A DNA stretch of 64,000 nucleotides, taken from Streptomyces sp. HPF1205 (GTDB lineage: Bacteria; Actinomycetota; Actinomycetes; Streptomycetales; Streptomycetaceae). Where the stretch lies: assembly GCF_020400825.1 (NCBI RefSeq), contig NZ_JAINVH010000012.1, forward strand, positions 1 to 64,000, given 5' to 3'. How positions within the stretch are numbered: the first letter of the stretch is position 1; every line of letters starts with the position of its first letter. The translations under genes were made by a program, and so were the position numbers. This document shows positions 1 to 8,428 of this stretch, piece after piece. The notes beneath the pieces were generated by a model, which saw only the letters and a list, made by a program, of their open reading frames with translations, was not told the DNA's origin and searched no databases.

Positions 1-1710
1 GCCCGTGTTGGTGACGGTGATGTCGGCGGTGAGGCCGCCCTGCCACTCGTTCTTGGTGTACGTGACCTTGCAGGCGCCCGAGCCGGTCCCGCCGGTCGTC
101 CCGCCGGTCGTGGTCCCGCCTGTCGTCGTACCGCCGGTCGTGGTGCCGCCTGTGGTCGTTCCGCCGGTGGTGGTTCCGCCGGTGGTGGTCCCGCCCGTGG
201 TGGTGCCGCCGGTTGTGGTGCCACCCGTGGTCGTTCCGCCCGTGGTGGTCCCGCCGGTTGTCGTCCCGCTGCCCGCGTGCAGTTGCACGACCACGACGGA
301 GTAGGCCGGCACGGTCTGGCTGGTCGAGCTGCCGGTCGTGGCCGAGGTGATCGAGGTGGCGTTCTTGGCGTAGGTGTAGACGGTCGGGGCGGCGGAGGAC
401 GGGGTGAAGTTGCTGTAGTTCAGCGAGACGGTGGCCGCGTTGTTGGGATCCTTGTTGATGAGCATGACGTCGACGTCGCCGTTGGCCTTCTTGACCGCGT
501 GCGCGCTGAGCAGGGAGGTGGAGCTGCTCGCCTTGACCAGGCTGTCACCGGCGGCGCCGAGCTTGCTGACCATCTCGGTGCCGTAGTACGGGGCGAAGGG
601 CGTGTTGAGCGCCGGTTCGCAGGAGGCCCCGCTGGACAGGACGCCGTAGTCGTTGTAGTCGCTGGCGCCGTCGACCGTGGTGACCTTGCTGCAGTCGGTG
701 CCGTTGTGCAGGGCCCACCAGTTGATGGAGAACGCGCCGTTCTCCATCCAGGTCAGGTACTCGTCCGGCGCGAACAGGCCGCTGGGCGCGGTGTCGTAGT
801 AGGAGTTGCCGTTGGCCTCGGTGACCGCGATGCCCACGTTCGCCGCGTTGCTGCCGGCGTACTGCTTGATCAGCGAGTGCAGCGTGTTCGCCATGCCGGG
901 GATCTCGGCCTGCGGCTTGCCCAGCATGTCGGCTTCGCCGTTGTTGTTCGGGTAGTGGTGCACGATCACGAAGTCGATCTTCGAGCCGGCGATGGACAGC
1001 ACGGTGTGGTTCCAGTCGGCCGTGTCACCGGACCCGGTGAGGCCGTCGGGCCAGTTGCCCGGGGTGGTCAGAACGGCGCCGACCTTGATGGTGGGGTCGA
1101 CGGCCTTCATCGCCGAGATGTACTGCACCAGGTTGTTGGCGTAGGTCGTGGCGCTGTGGCTGGAGTGGTGGTCGGTCTCCCAGGAGGAGCCGTACTCGCC
1201 GTTGCCGTAGACCTCGTTGCCGACCTCCCAGTACTTGACGCCGTAGCCCTTGGTCACGTTGGCGTACTTGACCCAGTCCGCGGCTTCCTGCGCCGTGCCG
1301 GTGCCGTAGTTGGCGGTGATGATCGGCTGCGCGTGCGCGGCCTTCACCGTGGCCATGTAGGTGTCGAAGTCGGTGTTGGGCGCGACGTAGCCGCCCTCGG
1401 TGGTGTTGGTCTGCCAGTGGTAGATGTCGGAGTACGAACCCCCGGGGTAGCGGACCGAGCCGAACCCGGCGGTGCTGATCAGACCGGGCATGGCCGAGCC
1501 GTTCATGTTCCCGTCGTACACGGCGACGTTCGTGCCGACGCCTGTGGCCGGGATCGTCGCCAGCTTCTGGCCTGCGTCGACCGAGACGCTCGCGCTGGTC
1601 GCGGCCGAGGCGCCCGACATGGCGGCCGTGCTCGCGCCGACGACGGCGAGGAGCACCGCCGCGGCGCAGGCGAGCGGACGATGCCGAAGGAAGTGAGCTG
1701 ATCTGCGCAT
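1..1710 (-). CDS. Secreted arabinofuranosidase-like glycoside hydrolase with C-terminal CBM2 (3' end outside window)
   Basis: Probably cleaves arabinose or xylose side chains of plant polysaccharides outside the cell. The ATG at 1710 follows GGAAGG at 5 nt. Residues 1-40 are a signal peptide (Arg/His start, Ala-rich core). The catalytic domain resembles clan GH-A arabinofuranosidases: VGNEV carries the likely acid/base E166 and TEANG the likely nucleophile E298. A Thr/Gly linker follows from about residue 480, and the visible end (GACKVTYT, EWQGG) looks like the start of a family 2 carbohydrate-binding module. The frame is open to position 1, so 570 residues are seen and the end lies outside. 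The substrate is inferred; the exact GH family was not checked. Confidence 0.85.
   Translation of the reverse strand, partial: MRRSAHFLRHRPLACAAAVLLAVVGASTAAMSGASAATSASVSVDAGQKLATIPATGVGTNVAVYDGNMNGSAMPGLISTAGFGSVRYPGGSYSDIYHWQTNTTEGGYVAPNTDFDTYMATVKAAHAQPIITANYGTGTAQEAADWVKYANVTKGYGVKYWEVGNEVYGNGEYGSSWETDHHSSHSATTYANNLVQYISAMKAVDPTIKVGAVLTTPGNWPDGLTGSGDTADWNHTVLSIAGSKIDFVIVHHYPNNNGEADMLGKPQAEIPGMANTLHSLIKQYAGSNAANVGIAVTEANGNSYYDTAPSGLFAPDEYLTWMENGAFSINWWALHNGTDCSKVTTVDGASDYNDYGVLSSGASCEPALNTPFAPYYGTEMVSKLGAAGDSLVKASSSTSLLSAHAVKKANGDVDVMLINKDPNNAATVSLNYSNFTPSSAAPTVYTYAKNATSITSATTGSSTSQTVPAYSVVVVQLHAGSGTTTGGTTTGGTTTGGTTTGGTTTGGTTTGGTTTGGTTTGGTTTGGTTTGGTTTGGTTGGTGSGACKVTYTKNEWQGGLTADITVTNTG
85..272 (-). 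repeat. 15-bp tandem repeat encoding the Thr-Thr-Thr-Gly-Gly linker
   Basis: About 12 imperfect copies of a 15-bp unit encode (TTTGG)n between the catalytic domain and the CBM2 of the secreted hydrolase. Such linkers are common in Streptomyces polysaccharidases. Copy number could vary between strains by slippage. Confidence 0.85.
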
Positions 1711-2072
1711 GGGGCCCTTCCGGGAGCTGTCATGTGGGTGTGCGGGAGTCCGCCGTACGGCTGACTCCCGGGGAACTGGGTCGGGCGACGGGTCGCGGGT
1801 CGCGGGCGGCGGCGCGTCCGTACCGGCGCCCGCCGATCGGCGGGCGCGTGCGTACGGCAGCGGTGACGGACCCGAGCCGGGGCAGGGGTGCCGGGACCGG
1901 GACTGCGCGCGCTCGCACCCGGCGACGGACGCGTGGCAGGGGTGTTCGGGGCTGGGTGCCGCGAGCCGGGCCGCCGGGGCGCCGCCGTCCGGAAGCGGGC
2001 GTGGCGCCGCCCGGCTCACCGCGCCGGCGCGCGCCTCAACGGCGTACGCGGGCCACGGTCGGGGCCTGTTTT

Positions 2073-2086
2073 TCGAAGCGCTTCAA
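2073..2086. promoter_or_regulatory. LacI-type operator candidate
   Basis: GAAGCGCTTC at 2075-2084 is a perfect palindrome with a central CG, the hallmark of LacI/GalR sugar-repressor sites; flanking T2073 and A2086 also pair. It lies about 365 bp upstream of the hydrolase start, far for simple repression, so a distant promoter or another role is possible. Confidence 0.45.
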
Positions 2087-2327
2087 CAGCTGCGAGATTG
2101 GGGCGTTCACGCAGTCTCCTTGCGGGTGTGGGGGGGTGACGAGCAAGGGTGGTGCGAGGGTGATGAGCGCAGGCAGCCCGAACGCGCAGATGCCGGTCTG
2201 CGGTTGCGGGCGGCTCGGTTCCGACTGCCGCAGGCTGCACCACCGTTCGGCCCCTGTCAACCCTCGGCGTCAATGGTGTCAGGTGAATCGCTTCCGTGCC
2301 CTCGCGGGCATGCTGTCGGTGATCGCC

Positions 2328-2347
2328 CGTCAACACGGTCGTTGACG
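2328..2347. promoter_or_regulatory. Perfect inverted repeat CGTCAAC-N6-GTTGACG
   Basis: Seven-base arms surround a 6-bp spacer, a 20-bp dyad of transcription-factor size. It sits in the non-coding region between the hydrolase and the downstream pseudogene. No regulator can be assigned. Confidence 0.4.
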
Positions 2348-2664
2348 CGGGTCGGGGCAGTCTGCTTGTCTCGATCCTCGCGCCGTTCAGCTTCCCGACT
2401 GCCGGATCGGGCGCCGCGCCGGAGCCCCGGCCGCACCGGCCGGACAGGGGCGGTGGCGCACCTCGTCACGGATCGCCTGTCGCGTACGGGACGACCGCCG
2501 CCGTCCCGCTCGCCCGCCTTCCCTCACCCGTTCCACCGGACGGCGACGGCGCCCCGGGGGCATGACGGCGATCCCCGGGGGCCGGGCGCTCGTCGTCCGT
2601 CGGTACGGACGACCGGGTCTCCCCGGGGACCCTGCGCCGCCGCTCTCGTGTTCCTCCGGCACGC

Positions 2665-2699
2665 GACCCCGCGGCGGCATGAGCCGCCGCCGCGGGGTC
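2665..2699. terminator. Hairpin terminator
   Basis: GACCCCGCGGCGGC at 2665-2678 pairs with the GC-rich arm ending at 2699 across a short ATGA loop. It overlaps the stop of the minus-strand B3/B4 pseudogene and would terminate that transcript. No T-run is seen, as is usual in Streptomyces. Confidence 0.65.
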
Positions 2700-3371
2700 A
2701 GGGAAGTGGCGCCGGGTCGGTGAGGAGAGCGGCGGCGCGGGCCGGAGCCCGGGCCACGGAGGCCGCGTCGATGCCGAGGACGACGCACCCCAGCAGGATC
2801 ACCCGCTCGTGTCGTGGGTGACCCGCTGGTGCACGCCGTCGCGGTGGTCGAGGAGCGACAGGACCCGCACGTCGTCGGCCAGGACGAGCCTGCCGGGATC
2901 CAGCCGCACGGACTCGTCCGCCCCCAGGGCGAGGAATTCCTCGCCTCCCTGGCTGGAGGTCAGCCGCACCTGCCCGGTCACCCGGTCCGCGTCGAACACG
3001 CCGAGCGCCGCCAGGTCGGCGACGGCGACGGCGTTGACCGCGTCCACCACCGGGTTGACGTGCGGCCAGGCGCCGGCTGGCTTGTTTGAGCAGCCCCCGG
3101 TCGATCAGCGCCTGGACCGACGGCGGGAAGCGGTCGGGGTCCACGCCGATCTCCTTGGAGAAGGCGCGGTACGCGGCCACCCGCGGATGGTCACGGATCT
3201 GTGCCCGGCTCCGGCCGTGCCACAGCTCGTGCTGAACGAGCCAGAGCCGGTCGGCGGCCTGCGCCGGCCGGCGCCGACCTCGACGGTGACGGTCGGCACC
3301 TCCACCCCCGGCAGGGCCGCCGACCCTGCCACGGGGACGGGCCGCGGCCGGGGCTCGGGCCTGTCCGTCAT
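2698..3371 (-). pseudogene. B3/B4 tRNA-binding-domain protein, broken by three frameshifts
   Basis: The conserved sequence is present but spread over frames. The ATG at 3371 (MTDRPEP) overlaps the preceding gene as ATGA. The start continues to VEVGAG, then the frame changes to DRLWLVQHELWHG and on to VAAYRAFSKEIG and DRGLLKQ. It changes again to NPVVDAVNAVAVADLAALG and LVLADDVRVLSLLDHRDGVH. A last change gives VILLGCVVLGIDAASV and the stop at 2698. Restored, it would be about 220 residues, like stand-alone B3/B4 proteins related to the PheT editing domain. Three indels in one gene, with neighbours intact, suggest real decay, though clustered base-calling errors cannot be excluded. Confidence 0.75.
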
Positions 3372-3694
3372 CTCACCGGCTCCCTGAACACGACGTGGTC
3401 CCCGATCCGCAGGTCCGCGGTCTCGGCCGTGACCAGCCGCTGCGTCTCGATGAGGATGTTGTAGTGGTTCGGGGCGTGGCACTCGTCGAATCCGGCCACC
3501 ACGCCGAGCAGCTTGCCGCCGAACCACACCTCGTCGCCGCGCTCGACGACCGCGGCGGCCTGGAAGCTCACGAAGCCGAGGAAGCCGACGGCGTCGATCC
3601 GCTGCCCGGGCACGGACGGACGCTCGGTGGTGCTGACCAGTCCGTGCACCTCGCCCGCCCGCACACAGCGCGAGGACCACGGGGACAGTGTCAT
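3368..3694 (-). CDS. Conserved hypothetical protein (possibly DUF6917)
   Basis: A 108-residue protein without signal peptide or membrane segment. It is rich in beta-strand-like stretches (GFLGFVSFQAAAVVERGD, EVWFGGKLLGVVAGFD) and has a HYNILI motif near the C-terminus. I associate it from memory with the DUF6917 family; function is unknown. Its stop overlaps the ATG of the B3/B4 pseudogene by 4 bp (ATGA), so the two were translationally coupled. It is the only intact member of this operon, and its N-terminus may be shortened because the gene before it is a fragment. Confidence 0.6.
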   Translation of the reverse strand: MTLSPWSSRCVRAGEVHGLVSTTERPSVPGQRIDAVGFLGFVSFQAAAVVERGDEVWFGGKLLGVVAGFDECHAPNHYNILIETQRLVTAETADLRIGDHVVFREPVR

Positions 3695-3975
3695 GCCCCG
3701 GTCGTCCGAGCCGTTCGGCCTCGCGGGTCAGCTCCGTCAGCCGGCGCAGCGACCCCGCGGCCCAGGCCCGCTCCGGCCGGCCGTCGCCCGGGTAGGACAT
3801 CACCCGCAGCCCCCGCGCGCCCAGGGCGTGCGCGGCGGCGGCCGAGCCGGCCAGGACGGCGAGTTCGGCGTCGAAGTCCTCGGCGACCGTACGCGACCAG
3901 TCGCCGATCGGGGTGTCCACGACGGGTGCGGTGAGCCCCGCTTCGGCCAGCGGCCCGGGCCCGCCGCATTTCCCG
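3691..3975 (-). pseudogene. Fragment of a sugar-phosphate isomerase/epimerase (xylose-isomerase-like TIM barrel)
   Basis: Reading from about 3975 gives LAEAGLTAPVVDTPIGDW, then DFDAELAVLAGSAAAAHALG and RGLRVMSYPGDG, then LRRLTELTREAERLG. This matches the central strands of AP-endonuclease-2/IolE-type TIM barrels (SPIGKW, LGAR-RVFSY, LAELAE-AG). There is no start codon in context, the N-terminal third and the C-terminal half are missing, and the frame runs into the next gene without a stop. This looks like a deletion remnant of the first gene of the old operon. Confidence 0.55.
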
Positions 3976-4142
3976 CGCCCGCGGGAATTCGGCCGGACAC
4001 GATTGTGTCGCCCGCGAAGTTGCCGCCGGAGTTCCTCTTCTGCCGCCGGAGCGGCGCACCGGTATTGCCGGTGCCGGGCGCGGTGACCCGGCCGGTGGCC
4101 GGGGAAATCGCCTGCCCCCGAAATGCCGGGCCGGCGCCGAGG
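3976..4142. other. Non-coding gap after trpF
   Basis: No recognisable protein. One minus-strand frame contains GNFAGDTIVSGRIPAG, which I could not assign and do not call a gene. Confidence 0.4.
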
Positions 4143-4886
4143 TCAGTGCGCGCGGGCGGGGCCGGTACGCCCCTTGGCGCGGGCGACGAAGTCGGCGATC
4201 AGCCGGTGGTCCTTCACCCCGCGCTCCGCCTCGACGCCGCTGGAGACGTCCACTCCCCACGGCCGGGCCGCCGCGATCGCGTGGGCCACGTTGTGCGGCG
4301 TGAGCCCGCCGGCCAGCATCCAGCGGCCGGCCGGCGGCGCCTCCCGCAGCGCCGACCAGTCCCAGCTCGCGCCCGACCCCGGCTCGGGCGAGTCGAGGAT
4401 CAGCAGGTCCTCGCCGTGGCTCCCGCAGGAGATGGAGCCGCCGGGCGCGGTGACGGACACGGCGGCGGCGGAGGCAGCGTCAGAAGCGGCAGCATCGGCA
4501 GCGGAGGCGGAGGCGGCGGAGAACGCGGAGGCGGAGGCGGAGGCGGCGGCGGACGCGGCGGAGGTGGCCCGTACCAGGACCAGCCCGCCGTCGCCGGCCG
4601 CTGCCTCCCGCAGTTCGGCGAACGCCCGCGGCGCGTGGTCGCCGTGCAACTGCACCGCCGCCACCCCCGCCGCCCGGACCTGCCGCAGCACGAGGTCCAG
4701 CGGCTCGTCACGGAAGACGGCAACGGTCAGCACGCCCTCGGGCACGAGCGCGACAAGGCCGCGCACCTGCTCCGGGGCGACCCGGCGGGGGCTGGCGGTG
4801 AGCACGAACCCCACCGCGTCGGCGCCCGCCTCCACCGCGGCCGCCACGTCGGCGGGCGTGCGCAGGCCGCAGATCTTCACGTACAC
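4143..4886 (-). CDS. trpF: Phosphoribosylanthranilate isomerase TrpF with an internal Ala/Ser-rich insertion
   Basis: Catalyses the Amadori rearrangement of phosphoribosylanthranilate to CdRP in tryptophan biosynthesis, in the cytoplasm. The GTG at 4886 lies 7 nt after GGAGG; a TTG at 4901 overlaps that site and is unlikely. The family marks are present: KICGL with the catalytic Cys, GFVLTASPRRV, AVFRDEP, QLHGD, LLILDS with the catalytic Asp, and the phosphate-binding LAGGLTPHNV and GVDVSSGVE. At 247 residues it exceeds the usual 200-215, the excess being a tract at about residues 107-155. No other trp gene is near. It is probably active because the tract lies in a loop. Confidence 0.92.
   Translation of the reverse strand: MYVKICGLRTPADVAAAVEAGADAVGFVLTASPRRVAPEQVRGLVALVPEGVLTVAVFRDEPLDLVLRQVRAAGVAAVQLHGDHAPRAFAELREAAAGDGGLVLVRATSAASAAASASASAFSAASASAADAAASDAASAAAVSVTAPGGSISCGSHGEDLLILDSPEPGSGASWDWSALREAPPAGRWMLAGGLTPHNVAHAIAAARPWGVDVSSGVEAERGVKDHRLIADFVARAKGRTGPARAH
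4446..4568 (-). repeat. Low-complexity Ala/Ser/Asp-coding tract inside trpF
   Basis: On the plus strand this is a run of imperfect GGCGGA/GGCAGC hexamers; on the coding strand it gives ASAAASASAS and similar. It separates the strand LVLVRA from LLILDS of the TIM barrel, so it expands one surface loop. The purine-rich strand also has many GG runs that could form a G-quadruplex. Confidence 0.8.
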
Positions 4887-4976
4887 GAGGGATACCTCCA
4901 AGGAACACGTCGCCCGTCGCGGGCAACGGTACGGGTGCGGGCGCCGTCCGTGCGGGCGGGGCGGCGCCCCGCCGGG

Positions 4977-5190
4977 TCACGCGCGGCCGTCGGCCGCCGC
5001 CGCGGGGACCGCCACGGCGGGCGGGCGCGGTCCGGCCGGCGGCGCGGGCGCGACCTCGGCCCGCCGTACCGCCCGGGAGAACAGGAACAGCGCGGCGCCG
5101 GTCGGCAGGCCGGCGGCGGTCACCGCCAGGGCCGCCCGCGGACCCAGCCCCCCGGCCGCGACCCCCGGCCGACCGGCGACCGTGTAAATC
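4977..5190 (-). pseudogene. C-terminal remnant of an MFS transporter
   Basis: The minus strand reads GVAAGGLGPRAALAVTAAG, then LPTGAALFLFSRAVRRAE and a Pro/Ala tail to TGA at 4977. This is the last transmembrane helix and tail typical of 12-helix drug-efflux transporters. No start or upstream helices exist; the remnant stops where the plus-strand isomerase-like gene begins. It looks like the surviving 3' end of a transporter gene after an insertion or replacement. Confidence 0.5.
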
Positions 5191-5228
5191 GCTGTCCGGT
5201 CACCGGAGCACGGTGATAGACACCCGGC

Positions 5229-6029
5229 GTGGAAAAGAATCTCGAGTTCCCCGACCTGCTACGACTGATCGATGAACGGTCGGCCGCGTTCCGTGCCGCG
5301 GTCGCCGCCGCGCCCAGTCTCGACGCACAGGTGCCGACCTGCCCCGACTGGACGCTGTTCGATCTGGTGAAGCACCTGGGTGGGGGAGACCGTTTCTGGG
5401 CCGCCATCGTCGCCGCGGGACCCGCCGACGCTCCTGCGGCCGAGGCCGGCGCCGCCCGCGCCGCTCTGGAAGTGCCGCGCGAGCGTGAGGCTTTGCTGCC
5501 CTGGCTGGCCGCGTCGACGCAGCTTCTGCTCAGCGCCTTGCGCGAGGCAGGACCGGAGAGCGGTTGCTGGACGTGGTGGCCCGCGTCGCAGTCACCGCGG
5601 ACCTCCGGCGGTGTCGCCCGGCACCGGGCCCAGGAGAGCGCGGTGCACGCGTACGACGCCCAGCTCACGGGGGGTGCCCCGCAGCCGCTGCCGGTCGAGG
5701 TGGCACTCGACGGTGTGGAGGAGTTCCTGTTCACCGTCTGCGGAACGCCGAGTGCCTGGCCGCACAAGCCCACGGCCTTCGACTTCCACGCCGTCGAGGG
5801 CCGCTCCTGGCGCCTCACGGTCGACGGCGACGGCGCACGCTCCGCCCGCATCCCCGCGCCCACTGCCGCGACCGGACAGGACTCGGACGCGGCCGGCGCC
5901 TCCGTCCATGGCACGGCCGGTGAGTTGGTCCTCTACCTGTACGACCGTATTCCGGCCGACTCCCTGCGCGTTGACGGAGACGCGGGGCTGCTCGACCTGC
6001 TCCGCGCCTGGGAGCCGGAGGAGAAGTAG
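5229..6029 (+). CDS. Maleylpyruvate isomerase family (MDMPI/DinB-like) protein
   Basis: A 266-residue protein that starts at GTG 5229. The N-terminal four-helix DinB-like domain is clear: LLRLIDERSAAFRAAV, then VPTCPDWTLFDLVKHLG with the metal-ligand His, and later GGVARHRAQESAVHAYDAQ with the His/Glu/His metal set. The C-terminal MDMPI domain includes RSWRLTVDGDG and GTAGELVLYLYDR. Family members are mycothiol-dependent isomerases or transferases, or have unknown substrates. It stands alone on the plus strand between two transporter remnants on the minus strand, suggesting it arrived by insertion. No substrate can be inferred. Confidence 0.82.
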   Translation: MEKNLEFPDLLRLIDERSAAFRAAVAAAPSLDAQVPTCPDWTLFDLVKHLGGGDRFWAAIVAAGPADAPAAEAGAARAALEVPREREALLPWLAASTQLLLSALREAGPESGCWTWWPASQSPRTSGGVARHRAQESAVHAYDAQLTGGAPQPLPVEVALDGVEEFLFTVCGTPSAWPHKPTAFDFHAVEGRSWRLTVDGDGARSARIPAPTAATGQDSDAAGASVHGTAGELVLYLYDRIPADSLRVDGDAGLLDLLRAWEPEEK

Positions 6030-6109
6030 GACGCGACGGGGGCGGCCCGGCGGCCGCGCTTCGTGCACGGCTTCCACACCGTCGTCCTGGGCTCGGCCCC
6101 TGAGCCCGG

Positions 6110-6601
6110 ACCGCTCGGTCGAAGGCCGGCCGCCGCAGCAGCGCCGGCGGCAGCATCGCCCGGTCCCCGCGCCGCCGCTCGACCGGAACCAGCGCGGCGA
6201 GCGCCGCCACGGCCACGACCGCGACCGCGACCGCGGCCGCGACGACCGGCGCCGACCCCGCGCCCGAACGCCCGCCCTGGATGAACGCGTACGTCAGCGC
6301 TGGCAGCACGCCGGGCAGGTCGCGGCCCGCGTCCCGGGGCGACCTGCTCTCCCGGACGACCGCCCCGGCCCAGGCCAGGGCGAGCAGCACGATCGGCACG
6401 TTGAGCAGGAAGACCGCCCGCCCGCCCGCCGAGGCCGTCGGCCGGCGCCCCGCCCCAGCAGCGGCCCCGCGGGCAGGGCCGGACCGCCGATCCCGGCCCA
6501 CACGCCGATGGCCTTCGCCCGCGCGGCCGCGTCGGGGAAGGCGCGGCCGACGATCGCCGGCGGCCCGCGCAATCCCGCGGCCGGACGACGAGGGACGCGG
6601 G
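6110..6601 (-). pseudogene. Internal fragment of an MFS (EmrB/QacA-type) transporter, frameshifted
   Basis: Reading from 6600 gives PPAIVGRAFPDAAARAKAIG and VWAGIGGPALPAGPLLG, the loop after helix 4 and helix 5 of 14-helix drug transporters. After a frameshift near 6430-6470 it continues RAVFLLNVPIVLLALAWAG, RDLPGVLPALTYAFIQGG, VVAAAVAVAVVAVAALAAL and MLPPALLRRPAFDRA. Helices 1-3 and the C-terminal third are missing. It abuts the ClC gene and is not functional. It differs in subfamily from the remnant at 4977-5190, so the two may come from different genes. Confidence 0.65.
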
Positions 6602-8428
6602 CTACCGCCGGACGCGGTTCCCGGTGCGGCGCGCGACCGCCGGGATGACGGTCACGATGTCGGGCGACGGCAGGATGCGCTGGCGGTGGTGCTCCTCGGT
6701 CAGGTCGTGCAGGCGCGCGTGGAGCAGGTCGGGCAGGGTGATCAGGCCGACCACGCGCCGCTCGTCGTCCAGGACCGGGGCACTGCTGAGCCGGTGTTCG
6801 GCGAACAGGTAGGCGACCTCGCGCAGCGTCTGGTGGGGACGCACGGCGGCCACGAGCGGGCGGGCGGCGTGCGCCGCGCGCAGCGGCCGTACGACCGAGG
6901 CGGTGTGCTCGCGCAGCCTGCGCAGCGAGGTGACGCCGACCGGTCCGCCGCGGCCGATCACCGGGTAGTGGGCCTGGCGGCGGCCGGCCGGGTCGCGTTC
7001 GAGCCGGGCCAGGAGTTCCTCGTCCACCTCGTCGTCCGCGGCCAGTGTCACCGGCGCGGGCCGCATGACCTCGTGCACGAAGAAGGTCTCCAGCGGGTCG
7101 GTGGAGTACTCGCGGGTCAGGTGCAGGCCGCGGCGGGCGATCTTCTCGGTGAGCACCGAGCGCCTGAGGACCAGCGCGGACAGCGCGTAGGCGGCCGTGG
7201 AGGAGATCAGCAGCGGCAGCAGCGCGCCCCAGGCGTGGGTGAGTTCCAGGGTGAACACCACTCCGGTGAGCGGGGAGCGCATCACCCCGCCGACGACGGC
7301 CGCCAGCCCGCACATCGCCCAGAAACCGGGGACGACCCGGGGGAAGAGCATGCCCTCCCAGGCGCCGAGCGCGCCGCCGATCATGAACACCGGGGCGAGG
7401 ACGCCGCCGGAGGTGCCCGAGCCGAGCGACAGGGCCCAGATCAGCGTCTTCACCACGAGGATGCCGACGATCAGCGAGAGCGTGGCGCGGCCGGTGAGCA
7501 GTTGGCCGATCACGTCGTAGCCGACGCCCAGGGCGCGGGGCTCGGCCAGGCCGCCCAGACCGATCACGGCCCCGCCGATGGCCGGCCACCACATCCAGTG
7601 GACCGGGAGCTTCGAGAAGCCGTCCTCGGCGCGGTAGACCAGCCAGGTCGCACCGACGGCGAGGGCCCCGCCGGTCAGCCCGGTGACGGTGGCCAGCGCC
7701 TCGGCCGCCGCGCCCACGTGCAGACCGGTGACGGGGACGGGGAAGACGGGGGCCGTGCCCAGCAGGAACCCGCGGCACACGGTGGCCACCGCGACGGACG
7801 CGGCCACGGGCACGAAGCTGCGCGGCCGCCATTCGAACAGCAGGAGCTCGACCGCCAGCAGCACCGCCGCCAGCGGGGAGTCGAACGTCGCCGCCATGCC
7901 CGCGGCGGCGCCGGCCACCAGCAGCGTCTTGCGTTCGTCGGCGGTCAGGCGCAGGAACTGCGCGAGCATCGAACCTATCGCGCCGCCGGTCATGATGATC
8001 GGGCCCTCGGCGCCGAACGGGCCGCCGGTGCCTATGCTGACCGCGGCCGAGACCGGCTTGAGCAGCGCCACCTTCGGGGACACCTTGCTGCCGCCGGTCA
8101 GGATCGCCTCGATCGCCTCGGGCATGCCGTGCCCGCGGATCTTCTCCGAGCCGTACCGGGCCATCAGCCCGACCACCAGTCCGCCGGCGACGGGCGCGCC
8201 GAGCACCAGCCACCACGGGTGGTGGACCCCGCCGGGAGCGGTGAGCGAGGCGTTCCAGCGCTGGTAGAACACCAGGTTGGTGACCAGCCCGATCAGCCGC
8301 AGCAGCGCCAGCGCGGCCACGGCGCCCGCGCCGCCCACCGGCAGCGACCACAGGGTGACCTTGAGCATGCGCGGGCGGACGGTGAAGTCGCCCAGGTGAG
8401 CGGCCCCGTGCGCCGCCTTCCCGGTCAC
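6602..8428 (-). CDS. ClC-family chloride channel/transporter with C-terminal CBS domains
   Basis: A 608-residue membrane protein that moves chloride (or chloride/proton). The selectivity-filter motifs are present: GTGGPFGAEGPIIMTGG (GxEGP) and GSGTSGGVLAPVFMIGG (GSGTSGG with GGxxxP-like helix start). About 10-12 membrane helices occupy residues 20-440. The C-terminal 150 residues carry two CBS motifs, FVHEVMRPAPVTL and LSSAPVLDDERRVVGLITL, which usually bind adenosine nucleotides. The GTG at 8428 overlaps the TGA of the MarR gene (GTGA), so it is translationally coupled and probably regulated by that repressor. Confidence 0.93.
   Translation of the reverse strand: MTGKAAHGAAHLGDFTVRPRMLKVTLWSLPVGGAGAVAALALLRLIGLVTNLVFYQRWNASLTAPGGVHHPWWLVLGAPVAGGLVVGLMARYGSEKIRGHGMPEAIEAILTGGSKVSPKVALLKPVSAAVSIGTGGPFGAEGPIIMTGGAIGSMLAQFLRLTADERKTLLVAGAAAGMAATFDSPLAAVLLAVELLLFEWRPRSFVPVAASVAVATVCRGFLLGTAPVFPVPVTGLHVGAAAEALATVTGLTGGALAVGATWLVYRAEDGFSKLPVHWMWWPAIGGAVIGLGGLAEPRALGVGYDVIGQLLTGRATLSLIVGILVVKTLIWALSLGSGTSGGVLAPVFMIGGALGAWEGMLFPRVVPGFWAMCGLAAVVGGVMRSPLTGVVFTLELTHAWGALLPLLISSTAAYALSALVLRRSVLTEKIARRGLHLTREYSTDPLETFFVHEVMRPAPVTLAADDEVDEELLARLERDPAGRRQAHYPVIGRGGPVGVTSLRRLREHTASVVRPLRAAHAARPLVAAVRPHQTLREVAYLFAEHRLSSAPVLDDERRVVGLITLPDLLHARLHDLTEEHHRQRILPSPDIVTVIPAVARRTGNRVRR

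Larger units (their letters stand above)
1711..2664. other. Long intergenic region upstream of the secreted hydrolase
   Basis: No reading frame here has a recognisable protein or supported start; the open frames are Arg/Pro/Gly-rich GC artefacts. The region holds two inverted repeats (2073-2086 and 2328-2347), consistent with a regulated promoter region for the minus-strand hydrolase gene. Confidence 0.55.

Noticed and set aside
85-272. A plus-strand Val/Pro repeat protein (VPPVV)n
   Set aside because: It is the complement of the Thr/Gly linker of the minus-strand hydrolase.
277-1701. A 474-codon plus-strand frame opposite the secreted hydrolase
   Set aside because: The minus strand has a signal peptide, catalytic motifs, linker and CBM; this is its complement.
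3976-4142. A minus-strand frame with GNFAGDTIVSGRIPAG resembling a secreted-protein segment
   Set aside because: No start, no continuation and no family match; probably chance or too decayed to name.
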